Part shown: in pieces, positions 44,800 through 56,244 of the stretch
Layout of the letters: every line of letters starts with the position of its first letter
Numbering within the stretch: position 1 is the stretch's first letter
Assembly: GCA_027924645.1 (NCBI GenBank)
Contig: BSBN01000140.1
Span: forward strand, 7,446,501 to 7,510,500
DNA: 64,000 nt
Source of the DNA: Cunninghamia lanceolata
Taxonomy: Eukaryota > Streptophyta > Pinopsida > Cupressales > Cupressaceae
Direction of reading: 5' to 3'
Translations under genes and position numbers: made by a program
Notes under the pieces: model-generated
Told to the model about the DNA's origin: nothing
Databases searched by the model: none
What the model saw: only the letters and a program-made list of their open reading frames with translations

Positions 44800-45440
44800 A
44801 AATTAAAAATAAAATGCAAGGTTTAATATAATCTTTGTTTAAATCTTTGTTAATCTTTTAAATCATTTTCCACCATTCCATGAATGGTAAAAGCAAGCCC
44901 TCAAAAGTTTTGCGGAAGTATAGAAGGGTAAAGTAAAAACATTTAAATTTTTTTAAATGTCTTTGCCAAGGTAAAAAATCAAAGTGAAGAAGTGAAAGCT
45001 TAATTAAAAAGCTTTATTAAGATTTAGTTTGCATTAATTTTTCTTTTCTCCCATTATGTGGAAGGAAAATGTTGAGTGTTGTGAAGTGCAAAAGGCTATC
45101 AAAAGGCAATTTAAATGTTTTACAATGTTTGGCAAAGTCAAAAGTTTGAAGGGAAAAGATTTTTTATAAGATTTAATATGCATTATATTTCTTTTCTGCC
45201 ATTTCACCGATGGGAAAAATAAGTGCTTAATAGATGTGCAAAAGTGCAGAATGCATTTTTTAAAACAACATTTTAATATTCAAATCTTTGGCAATGTAAA
45301 AATTAAAGTGAAAGCTTAATGTAATTTTTATTAAGCTTTGGTAAGGTTTTATTACATGCTAAAATCTGCATTCTATCATTCCATGGATAGAGATATTAAA
45401 CACTCAAACAGATGTGCTAAAGTGTGGAAATGGTTGCTGG
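44800..45440. repeat. Four degenerate tandem repeats of 150-177 bp
   Basis: A block like TTTTCT(C/G)CCATT.CA..GATGG preceded by AAGATTTA.T.TGCATTA and followed by AAAGTGCAAAA and TTTGGCAA.GT.AAA recurs at about 44870, 45046, 45195 and 45370. Homology is visible but weak. Confidence 0.5.
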
Positions 45441-47110
45441 ACATTGCACAACAATGGTGAAGGTTTGTTGATCATGTTTTTTGGATTGTAGCATAGATTT
45501 GGGGCTTCTTACAGACTATTGATGAGTTTTATCACTTCCAGAACAATGCCTGGGGCTTTCTTCAAAATGAGAGAGCAATTTCAAAGATGTTTGGATTGTT
45601 TTAAACTACCTAGCAGTGAAAAAAATGTGAGAACAATAGGAAAAACATGGTTCCATTGCTTTAATTGCCTCCACCAAGTTTGTAAGTGCATTGGCATATG
45701 TAAAAATGCTCTAGGAAAAGGAAAAATGCCCCTGTATATGCAAAAATTCCTTGCATATTTTGTTTGAATTTTGAGAGTTAAAATTGTATGGTAAAATGAG
45801 TTTTCACTTACCAATGAAATGGGGAAACTACCTAGGGGTAGAAACTTTACCTCCCAGGTGAAATTACAGTTAGGTAAGTTAATTTTACCAATAGGGTAAA
45901 ATTGTTCATAGGATTTGCAAAGTGAAGACAAGCTGATGGAGGGAAATCAAAGGATGTTGTGGTATATTCTCTTATGTAAAATCAGTTGCAGATCAGAGGT
46001 TCTATTTGTGACAGTTGTCACCTTCTTCTTCTATCTTGTTTCTCCTTCTCTATAAGACTGTAATTTCTGGGTCTTTGTAAGGGGTTGGTTCAGTAATATA
46101 TTTTCTGGCGAGGTTTGAAGTATAGTATCCAATCCAGGTGATCTCAAATCTATAATGTAGTGAGTGACTACTTTATGTAATGCAGAGGTCTGTTTGTTAC
46201 AAGTATTTTGTAGTGATTCGGTTAAAGATTGTTCAATAAATTAATATAAGACCATTGCTTTTGTTATTAGTTTGTATTCTATCTCTATTAATGTCTGAAT
46301 ATTTCACAGATTCTAAGGGTTTCCTAGGTGTACATTTGATATTCTCTTTGTCATGTGTTTGTTAGTATGTATTCAGGGGATACAATAATAGTGTTATTCT
46401 TAAGACAAGTAAGTATGCACACTTTCATCACTAATAAGTGGATCATTTCATATCTTTATTAGATAACTAAGAATGGATTGTAATTTTGAGAGTAGAAGGG
46501 CAGTTGAGCATTTGATGTTTCTGTAAAGCAGAAACCTGACAAATCATGCCTAATTGAATGTTATGACTTCTTTTTCATTATTGGTCTTGTTCAAATATGA
46601 CTATGTAGCCTAGGATTAGGCACCCATCTTATGGTTGAAGGTTGCCCTAGCCTTTTAAAATTGAAGATCATTTTGGTTATGTCCATAAATTATTTCTATG
46701 TTATCTTTGCCCTACCCTTATGCATGAAGTCCAGTATTATAAATCTTGTTAAATGTCAGGGGAAATCTATAGATGATGCAAATCATCAAAGGACTTGTGC
46801 ATATTGTATTTCCTAGGTTAATGGTGTTGTAATAGACTGCCACTGAATGCATCTACAAGGATTACAAATTAGTTCATCATATCTTGGCACCATTTTAGCC
46901 TAATTGCCTTAAATAGAGATCTCCCTTGTTGTTTGTATAATTTCCAAATTATTAAGAGATTTTTGGGAATACCTCTCGAGCTTGGCAAGGCTCAAAGCGT
47001 AGAGGTTTATTGAACTTCCTATTCAATGGCTTTTCTTCACCCTCAATTTGACCATAGGTCTTCCCTCTGTCAGGATTTGTCTAATCCTTGTGTCTTGATA
47101 GTATGGTGAT
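45440..47110. other. Non-coding interior of the 2.8-kb insertion
   Basis: No gene or repeat is recognised. A promoter-like TATAAG at about 46051 and AATAAATTAATATAAG (about 46236) are the only regulatory-like strings. Confidence 0.4.
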
Positions 47111-47152
47111 TGATGTCTTAGAACTAAGGGGCTACAAGAAAAAGAACCAACA

Positions 47153-48058
47153 CCACCATGATTTCATTAATGAGGCCTGCAAAGGCCACATCCATTTCTC
47201 TTTGAAACATTGATCTTGCATTCTTCAACTTGTATGGCATCCTCAAGTAAACATAGCTCCCCCAAGGAGTAGTGAATGTTGTCTTGTATTGTTTTGACTC
47301 CTTGACCAACACCTGGCTATAGCCTAAGAATCCATCCATCATAGGCATTAGTTCTGAACCAACAACCCTTTACAAAATATAATCCATACTTGGAAGAGGA
47401 TAGTTATCCTTAGGGGATTTGATGTTCATGTTTTTGAAATCTGCACACAATATAATCTCCCAATTCTTTTTCCTCACTAGGATGAGATTAGACACCCACT
47501 CAGAATGTTTGATTGGTTTAATAATACCTCCCTCTTTCATCTTCAACAATTCTTTCTACATCTTGGGAGCTATGGTGGGATTTGTGGGCCTCTGTTTCTA
47601 CCTAAAGGGTTTTGCATCAGGTTGAAGGAGAATAATATGTTGAAATAAATCCTCCCTATATGCCTGCAACTAATCTTAGGACCATGTAAAACATTTTTTG
47701 AATTTCCTTAATAAAATAATTAGCATTTTCTTTTCATGGGGTTTGAGCTGCTAACAAATGTAAAACATCCTCGGTACCTTGTGAGTGCCAAGATTAACAC
47801 CTTCAATATTTTCCTCTTCAACTAGTTTACCTTTGCTTTTCTATCGGTCAACACTATCAAATATTCTTTGAAGTGCAACCAAACCCTTAGGAATAGTATT
47901 TGTCTTCAATTATACCACTTCATTTCCAAACAATGTTTCCTTGCCATCTTCTAGGTCTCTATCGTAGGCCAATCGATTAACTGATTGTCAAACTCATCCA
48001 GGCAATTGACGAAACTAAAAATATTATTTTTGTCATTAAAAACTTGCCAAATGTAGGA
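47153..48058 (-). pseudogene. RT N-terminal part of the Tat-like element
   Basis: From the right: a linker (YREDLFQHI), then KELLKMKEGGIIKPIKHSEW, ILVRKKNWEI, a CADFKNMN fingers motif and MPMMDGFLGYSQVLVKE, FTTPWGSYVYLRMPYKLKNA and FAGLINEIMVV at the insertion border. The catalytic box continues at 44319. Stops are frequent upstream of 47640, where PR-RT linker sequence is badly worn. Confidence 0.85.
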
Positions 48059-48697
48059 TAAAAGCACAAAGTTGTGTCACACTTTCTAAAGGATATGGCC
48101 AATGCTAATCCAACATTTAAACTTGAATCATTAAAAAGTGACATATATGTTTTGGATTTTGAAATGATGTAAACTAATAAAATATTTATTTTTTAGTATA
48201 TTTTATGTTTGTATTTTTTAAAAAAATTTAAAAATTTATTTGAATATAGTTTTTAATAAATTGACACTATAATTTAGTTGCTGATAAAATGTTGAAAAAT
48301 GAAGCTACATGAGACGTCAATCTTTATATAGTAAATTTTACTTTTTTTTCTTCAATCTTTTTTGTGTATTTATAACTTGCAACTTTAGTGCATCGATATA
48401 TTTTTTTCCAATTTTTCTAAATATATATTTTTAAATAAATAATAAAATGTGCATGTATTAAAATGTAGTTGTTTCCATTTGACATCAACTTTCATATTAA
48501 CTATTTATCTAAAATAGAAAAAAAATTATACCATCCTGATATAGATTCTTTTATCTAGTGCATCATATTTTTTTCTATTTTTTTAAATAAGTTTTACTAT
48601 TTTTCCTTGACATGGTAATCGACCTAATGTTTTGTGCTGATAACCTACTTTTAGTAAAAATAGAAAAGAAAATATAAATAATAATTAAACTATTAAT

Positions 48698-48776
<79 letters not shown>

Positions 48777-49085
48777 AAAACTAAACTTATAGATCTAAAA
48801 AAGGGTATTTTTTATATTTTTAAAAAAATGTTATTTACATGAGTAGAAGTTGTTGAAATATCAAGTTTTTCAAATAATTTTTTTTTTGGCAAATTGGCCT
48901 CATAGTGGTGCTACATATGCATTTAGCCAACAATTTTAGTTGGAAAAGTTGTGGACATATCTAACTTAGCTAGAATGTATCTAACAAGATCATATGTTTG
49001 ATTAAAATTAATTTTTAGTTAGAAATACTTAAATTCACTTGTGTTGATAAGTTGACTGAAAGTGTGACACAACTTTGTGCTTTTA
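48059..49085. mobile_element. AT-rich DNA element with 28-bp perfect TIRs
   Basis: The left end 48059-48086 begins TAAAAGCACAAAG and is the exact reverse complement of 49058-49085. The interior (about 970 bp) is AT-rich, with a long TA microsatellite and no ORF. It lies between the archaeal-type RNase H and RT of the Tat-like element. Outside the TIRs, ATGTA and TTGTA flanks next to GG/CC could be a 5-bp target duplication with one mismatch, but this is weak. It is a MITE-like, non-autonomous DNA transposon of unknown superfamily. Confidence 0.82.
48706..48772. repeat. (TA)n microsatellite
   Basis: About 30 TA units lie inside the DNA element. Confidence 0.95.
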
Positions 49086-49137
49086 CCTTGTATATTTTAT
49101 CAGGGATTGTTGCCTTATAAGCACTTCAACGGTGTAA

Positions 49138-49502
49138 TGGCCATAAGAAAATTTTGACTAAGGGTCAAATTTTGAAGCAGCTACAACCAAGGAATCTGCT
49201 TTCTCATTTTTAATCCTTTCAACCCATTCAATGCAAACAACATCAAATAGTTCTATATTATACCACACTACATTCTTGTATGCTCTTAACCTATTGTCCT
49301 TGGTAAGAAAAACATTTCTAATCTACTGCACAATTAAGTATGAATCATCATGTATCTTCAAGCATTTGACTCCATGCTTATGAGCAACATTTAGAGCCAA
49401 CAATAATGTCTCATACTCAGCTACGTTGTTAGTGCACTAAAAATCAAGTCCAAAGGACATGTCAAACTATTCTCCATCTAGTTCTATTAGAACAATTCCA
49501 AC
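49138..49502 (-). pseudogene. Archaeal-type RNase H domain of the Tat-like element
   Basis: On the minus strand: VGIVLIELDGE at the border, then CTNNVAEYETLLLALNVA (about 49420), GVKCLKIHDDSYLIVQ and WVERIKNEKADSLVVAASKF. The NN.AEYE.L motif and KADSLA end are hallmarks of the plant/archaeal-type RNase H captured by Tat-lineage elements. The N-terminal strand with the first catalytic Asp was removed at the LTR-element border. The domain is upstream of RT here, whereas I expect it after the first RNase H in the best-known Tat elements. One stop replaces a probable Gln. Confidence 0.85.
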
Positions 49503-50795
49503 TTTAGATGGAAAATATTGGTACAAAGGACAATGAAAGATAATGCAAACAACCTAATTCCTTTACCTTTGAACCAAGTCCTCCACACATGATAGAACGT
49601 GGTAGATGCACCCAAATCTAATAGATTTGTTCTCTTTGATGGATGTATGAACCCAAATCTACTAGATTTGTTCTCTTTGATGGATGTATGATTGGTTGGA
49701 ATATTGATTGCTCACTTCTGTAGCATAACAATAGTGTGAAGATGAATGAGAAGACATAGAATGTTTCAATAGCATAATGATACTTGAAAATATCGATCTC
49801 CAAATAGCTTGGCTGAGGCTTGATTTATAGGAGATGGGTAATGGGAATGGATGGCTAGGATTAAATTATAAATGGATGGTCAGGATTAAGTGATATAAGA
49901 AGTTGTAGTCATTTGACATGTGTCTCATGCAGGTTGAATGAGAGGATTTAATATCAAATGGCTTCCATCTTACATAGAGACAAGTGTGAGGATAGAGACA
50001 AAGGTGAAATTAAATAATAAAATTATTCAATTTTGGAAAGGAATGATGTGGAATACATTAATTAAATAAATATTTAATTTATTCAATAGAATAATGATAC
50101 TTGAAAATGTGGATCTCCAAATGGCTTGGGTGAGGCTTGATTTATAGGAGATGGGTGATGGGAATGGATGACTAGGATTAAATTAGAAATGGATGGCTAG
50201 GATTAAGTGATATAAGAAGTAGTCATTTGACAAGTGTCTTATGAAGGTTGAATGAGAGGATTTATAGTCAAATGGCTTCCACCTTACATGGAGACAAATG
50301 TGGAGATAGAGACAAAGGTGGAATTAAATAATAAAATTATTTAATTTTGGAAAGGAATGATGTGGAATACATTAATTAAATAAATATTTAATTTTGTTAG
50401 TTAATTTGGATGAGGAATGATGTGGAATGCATTAATTAAATAAATATTTAATTTATTTAATTAATTTTGATGAGGGAAAGTGGAAATTAATTAAATAAAT
50501 ATAATTTATTTAATTAATTGACTAGAGGGATTAAAAATGGGATTATGATGGGACTAAATGGGATTAGGTAAATAAATATGATTTATTTAAAAATTGGGTG
50601 ATGGAAAGGGCAAAACATCTCATCAGGTGTCTCAAATGATGTATTGACAAGGTATGGTCAATTTTATGTGTCTACACTAGCACTTGAGCCTTCTTTAGAA
50701 TAGGTACCATAAAAATATAATGTCCATAGAATTCATCATTCACAAGAGCAAAAATCTGTGGCTAATAAGCACACAACTTATGTTCATTTTAATCA
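49503..50795 (-). mobile_element. 3' LTR of the 10-kb element (1,293 bp)
   Basis: On the minus strand it begins TGATTAAAATGAACATAAG at 50795 and ends TTTTCCATCTAAA at 49503. It is 415 bp longer than the 5' LTR because of tandem duplications of 41 bp, 317 bp and about 57 bp. Confidence 0.92.
49610..50470. repeat. Three tandem duplications inside the 3' LTR
   Basis: CCCAAATCTA.TAGATTTG is doubled with a 41-bp period at about 49611-49692. A 317-bp unit beginning ATAATGATAC repeats at 49774 and 50091. A GGAATGATGTGGAAT unit of about 57 bp is doubled near 50354-50470. The 5' LTR has one copy of each. Confidence 0.9.
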
Positions 50796-50812
50796 CATTT
50801 TGCCCCTCTTTG
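50796..50812 (-). promoter_or_regulatory. Polypurine tract of the 10-kb element
   Basis: On the minus strand CAAAGAGGGGCAAAATG runs straight into the LTR start TGATTAAAA, the classic arrangement for Tat/Athila-type elements. Confidence 0.9.
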
Positions 50813-53800
50813 AGATGGTGTTGCGACTAAGAGAAGTAACATCATTTCAAAGAAGATAAGGTATGGATGGATGGAAAAAATGCCCCAGTCACTTGAAAGA
50901 GTAACAATGAGGAATGGATGAAGAAATGAGATGATGATGTAAGGATATGATGATGCCCCCTCAATAGGATAGATGGGTTGGAAGAACATGGGTAGGCTCT
51001 CGAAATGATATGAAACGACAAAGTATGGATAAGGAGATGGAGGATGTAAGATAAGGGATGGATGAAAGAGATGAATGATATGTTATGCTGCAATAAAGTG
51101 AGCAACCATATAGTTTGATATAGCTCTAGACATTATGCACCAAGGTATAAAGACCAGGGTGACAATGTGTCTTGTGCATCCAACATAATACAACCTTGTC
51201 TAAATGTATGAGGAAGAAAACTTTGAGCATTAAATTCCTAATGTACAAAAGGTATGATATGACCTAAAATGTAAAGGATAATGCAAAAAGCTATTCCAAC
51301 ATACACAAGATATGAATATTAGCTAGAATGATACAGATTTGATGCAAATGCAAGATAAAATGATAACACACACAAACAACCAAGGAAGCATGCACAAATG
51401 ATTCAAAAACTAACAAGTTATTACCTCTATCAAGCTGTAAGCCAATGATTGATTGATTGATTGATTGATGATAGTGTTGTCATTATGGTGAACGATATAT
51501 CCCTAGATCAACACAAGGATGCAGGAACGATATATCCCATTGATGATGATGATGATTATAATGACAATGATGATTGATTGATTGTTTTGGTTTATTCTAA
51601 GATTAGGATTAAGACCATTGATGTGATTAGATAATTTGACTTGATTGGTATGGATTAAGGATGAGCTTGCATTTGAGTTTATTGTTGGAATTTTAGATTG
51701 ATATGATTTGATTTGATTTGATAATTGTGATTTGAATGATTTGATGGATTGATTGACTTGATGGATTTGATTTTGATGATGTGATTGATTTTATGGATTT
51801 GATTTGATTTAATTTCATTATTTGATGTATTTGATTTGATTTGATGATTTTATTCACTTGATGGATTGATTTGATAATTGTCTTGACTTGATTGATTGAT
51901 TTGATGAAGTTGATTGATGCAATTAATTTAATTGCTTGGATTTTTGTTGGATATTTGATTTTTTTTTGTATTTTTGAAATGTTTTGATTTTTTTTGGATT
52001 TTTGGGAATATTTGATTTTTGTGTTTTTGAAATTTTTTTTTTTTTTTTTGGATTTTTGACATGTTTTGATTTTTTTGGATTTTTGGGAATATTTGATTTT
52101 TTGTGTTTTTGAAATGTTTTAATTTTTTTGTATTTTTTAATGTTTTGGGATAGTATTGGATGACAATTTTGATAGCCTTTATGCTATACACCAATGACAA
52201 GGGAAAGCTAAATCTAGATGCAAGGATGGAGGTAGTATGGATGGATAAAAGGATGGGTGATAATATATGGGATGTAAGGCTCATGATAGATGGATGGGTA
52301 AGAGGATAGGCCATAGTGGAATGGATGTATGTATCATAAGGGAGCTAGGATGTGATCTCCAAAGACTATGTTGCATAGGAATAATATGCCCCATTCCTGG
52401 TGTAATACTTAGGATTTTACATGACAAGGCTTATGACAATAGGATAATGATATGATTGGTTGGAAAGGATGAGGTATATCAAGAGATAACCAAAGCATTT
52501 GTCAACATTTTCCCCCCATATCTTTATCAATATCATAAGGAGGAAAGGATGATGGATGGATTCAATAGGATATGTATATGGGTGTAATGGATAAGGATGG
52601 TAGGATAGGATATGATAGGATGGGAAATGATAGGTTCGATGAGACAATGTACCCCCAAGTGTAAGTGACATAGAAGATCAACCTACACATGATGCCTATT
52701 TGCCAGGTTTTCATCATGGTACTTATCCAAGGTGCCACCAAGGGTGGTTTTCACCATTGGATGAAGGGATTTCATTTTTCTATATTTTTTTTTAAATATT
52801 TGTATGGGATAGGGAGATATTGATAGGAGGGACTCAAGCATCTAATTCCATGAAAGGTGATAGTCCCATTAGAGATAGATGTCATCGCACATAGACCATG
52901 TCAAGTCTCATCATGCTCATAGGTGTTGGTAGGGGATTTCATGATAGGGAGAAGGACTGGGTAGATAGTGAATTATGATGTGGATCATGAAAGGCTTAAG
53001 CAAGGATGGGGGATTATGATGTAGATAGTGAATTATGATGTCGATAGTAGATTATGATGTGGATTATGTATGGAAGGATAGTGGATTATGAGGTTTATGG
53101 TAGGGTAGGCTAGTGGATTTTGATGTGGATTATGTAAGGTTTATGGTAAAGCATGGATAAAAGTCTTATGGAAAAGCATGGACCATAGGAAGGTGATGGG
53201 TGAAATGTGTAGGATAATTGATGAAAGATGGGGTGATGGAGATATGTGGGAATGTTGTGGAATGGAAAGGAACCAAGACCAACGACTAGACACACGGTGA
53301 TAAACATTGAAGCTTTTGATTTGGAGGGGGTGTAGGAAGAAATTGTGATGTTTTCTTAGTGAATGGGTGATGTAAGCATTTAGGTACCCACATAGACTTT
53401 TTTTTTAATATTTTTGCTTGACTTGTGAGATTTGTATATGGAATGAGATTTGTGAATGGAAGAGGATGGTTGGGATTTTTGAGTTGTGGGTGCCTCATTA
53501 GAATTGCTTTATTTTGCCTTAGGGACCCAAATCATTTTAGTTTTGAGCTTTTCTTTTAGAGGTATGGGTGTCTATAGCCTTTTGGATAGATTTTTCTTTG
53601 ACTCTTTGCATTTTTGCTCTAAGACATTAGGATCCTTAGGATTGTTAGCTTTATATGTAGAGGCATCTAAATTTTTATGTTTCAATACCTTGGAAATGGT
53701 GGAAGCTTCATGTTTAGACGATGTGTGCATTGATTGGTCATGATTAGGAATTGGAGAGAACTTATGGATGGAGGAATTAAAAGTGGATTTGTGGATAAAT

Positions 53801-54110
53801 GGATAAATGGATTGGATAATAGGGATATTAGGCATTGGTAGAAGTGGTGGTAAAGTAGATGAAGGGATATTAGGAGTTTGAAGTAGTGGAGGTAAAGTGG
53901 ATGGGGGAAGGTGTATGGTCACATGATTTTAGTATTTGTAGGATAACGAAGGAGGGATGGCAACATATGTTTTGGGGATATGATGAGACTTATGATGGAA
54001 AGTGGTGGATTTTGGATGCATGGAGGAATTAGAAACATCTTGATATTGTTTACCTTAGGGTGTGTATCTAAGGCCATATGAGTGTGGATGGATTTTGATA
54101 TGGATGGGCT
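50813..54110 (-). other. Low-complexity, purine-rich interior of the 10-kb element
   Basis: 3.3 kb are dominated by GATG/GATT/TTGA runs (e.g. 51442-51470, 51690-51900) and a TTTTTGGATTTTTGGGAATA repeat (51950-52130). ORFs here are repetitive (His/Pro/Ser-rich or Lys/Asn-rich) and not credible genes. A segment at 50940-51015 resembles 56205-56262. Confidence 0.65.
51950..52140. repeat. Short tandem repeat of TTTTTGGATTTTTGGGAATATTTGA type
   Basis: Units of about 30-60 bp with GTTTTTGAAATGTTTT and GGATTTTTGGGAATA alternate three or four times. On the minus strand this gives a meaningless KIQKNQ-type repeat. Confidence 0.75.
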
Positions 54111-56244
54111 CTAAAGTTCCTTCTTTACAAGGCCTAAGCCTTTACCATGATAATTCATGTTTTGAAGCATGCGAATGAAAATGAGACTAGGTGTAGTTTG
54201 AACACTAGACTTGAGTTCATTATTGGATGGAGAAGGTGAAGTGGAAGCCAATGGTTGTTGTTGTCCTAAGAAAGAACATTCATTGATGAGGGTGGTAAGA
54301 CATATAGAATATGATGATGGATTTGCAACATTGTCAATAGTGTGTGACAAAGGATCATTAGGAACTTGAATATCATTATGCTCATTAAGATCCAAGCTAT
54401 TAGCTTGATCATATATATTTACTTGGGAGCCAATTCTCTCATCAAGGGAAGTGGATGGTTGTAAGTCATGGATGAGACTACATGTAGGATGGATAGGAGC
54501 AATTTGGATATCTTGGTCATGGATAGTTATGAGATTATGGATAGGATCAAGGTGCTCATGGATGGCTTCTTCATAGGCAATATATTGATCATAAAGAAAG
54601 TATAGGTTGTGGATGGGCTGAATGGAAGGGATTTGATCTTGATTATAATAAGGGATTAATGTTTCCAAATGCTTTAGATTATGCTCTTGAAACAAATCTC
54701 TGTTTTATTGAATGGAAGTTAAAGTGGGAGGCTCTTCAATAGACTTAAGGGGTTGTGGACTATATGAAGGGGTTGGAGGAATAGGCAAGGTGTTTAAAGG
54801 CTTTTTGATTGACAAAAGGATAGGTGTTTGGTGATATGGAGATGGTTGATTCCTTGCTAATAGCCATTGGATCATATCCTTCATAAGTGTATTGGTGTAT
54901 GGACAATATAACAGATGGATAATAAGGGTGGATGGTGTTGTAGGCTTAGTATTATGATTAGGATTGGATGGTTTTATCAAGGGTAGCTCAAGTAATTTCT
55001 CTTAGACCAATTGTTGTAGGGTTATCTCCCAAGAATCCTTTTGTGGAAGATTGGGGGAACATGGGGGTGAAGGTAATGAAGTGATCAAGGGATTAGAAGG
55101 TTTATGGACCAATGATTTAGGATTGGAGTACATGATGGTGTCGATATAGGACTAGTAGGCTTTGGGATTGGCATTTGATTGTATAATGATGGAGGGCACT
55201 CATAGGATGCATAACCTAGAGTGTTGTTCCCTTTGTCAAAGGATGTTTGATCTTGGTGCACATGGTAACTTAGTCTCACATGTTCTTGTTGTGAAGGCAC
55301 TTGATAATCTTGTGAATGAAGTTGGTGGGATATGTAGGTGGAAGTGTTTGGGATATGGATGGATGTGGATATTGGTTAATATTGGAATAGGTGGGGTAAG
55401 GTGATGTACAATTGATATGAGATGTGGATGAATTGAGTTGATATGATGTTGAGGGGGATGACTCATAGAATTGGGGTGGAAGGTGTTGTTCATGTTGTAT
55501 GGATGATGGTGGTGACTTGGATGAAGAGGCTAAGGTGGAATCGATAAATATATGAGGTAGATGGTTGGGCCATTTCATTGATTGGGCAATAATGAGATTT
55601 ACGATATGGTCTTTCTAATCAGTAGCAATATTCGAAATGATTTGGGTTAGCATAAATGGTAACCTCTTTGTTATTAATTGGAAATTTGATGCATCTATGA
55701 TAGGTGGAAGGAACAACCCTCATGGAATGAATGCATGGGTGTCCTAGGAGGATGTATATTGGAGATCGAGGTATATGACTTGACAAGTGATTTCCACTAG
55801 GGCTAGGCCTAATATGATGGGAAATTGAATAATACCTTTAGATTTGCTTTTAGTTTCATCATAGGCCTTCATAGTGATGGAATGGTATTTTTCAATATCT
55901 GCAATGGAGTATCCCAATTGTTGAACACACCTTAGAGTGCACAAGTTTAACCTTGATCCACATTCTATTAAGACCTTTTTGACTTGACACCTTTTGATTA
56001 TAACTTCTATGTAAAGGGGTTCATTATGGGATGAATAATTGTTGAAAATGTCCTTTTTGGTGAAGATCAAATTATTAGTAGATATAAGATGTCCAACTAT
56101 GGCTTGAAATTGTTCCAAAATACAAATCAAGTGAAGTAGATAATGACTATGATGATGTGGATATAGGATGGATTTGATGACAATAATTGTTAGGATGATG
56201 TGGATTGATGGCCCTTCGAGAGGATAGGCAGGGGTGAAAGACAC
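54111..56244 (-). pseudogene. Retropepsin with long linker and G-patch-like C-terminus
   Basis: A frame from 56244 gives a retropepsin: EPLYIEVIIKRCQVKKVLI, then the active site as IECGS (Asp to Glu, about 55960), LCTLRCVQQLGYS, MKAYDETKSKSKGIIQFPI, and DLDLQY before the shift. A long Ser/Pro/His/Asn-rich linker follows through frame changes (about 55300 and 55000). The last ORF (54695-54111) ends FIRMLQNMNYHGKGLGLVKK, which resembles a G-patch (hydrophobic-hydrophobic-x-x-M-x-(Y/W)-x-G-x-GLG). G-patches beside proteases are known in betaretroviruses. The likeness here is visual and covers only the core of the motif. Confidence 0.62.

Larger units (their letters stand above)
44320..47152 (+). 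mobile_element. 2.8-kb insertion in RT, TGTTGG...CCAACA ends
   Basis: The RT gene is split between IMVV (47153) and VVYQDD (44319). The inserted DNA starts TGTTGGCACC at 44320 and ends AAGAACCAACA at 47152, a 6-bp inverted terminus. Flanks CAACA and CCACC are only a poor 5-bp match. A TATAAG at about 46051 and a later GGGTCTTTGTAAGG...CAGTAATATATT resemble an LTR promoter and R region. No coding capacity is seen. It may be a large solo LTR or a short non-autonomous LTR element; strand is a guess. Confidence 0.6.

Noticed and set aside
51928..52314. Lys/Asn/Gln-rich 128-codon ORF on the minus strand
   Set aside because: It arises from a TTTTTGGATTTTTGGG-type short repeat; the protein repeat simply mirrors the DNA repeat.
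53486..55578. Several 70-110 codon ORFs on both strands in the 10-kb element
   Set aside because: They are His/Pro/Ser/Ile-biased and overlap each other on opposite strands; only the retropepsin and the G-patch-like end show family features.
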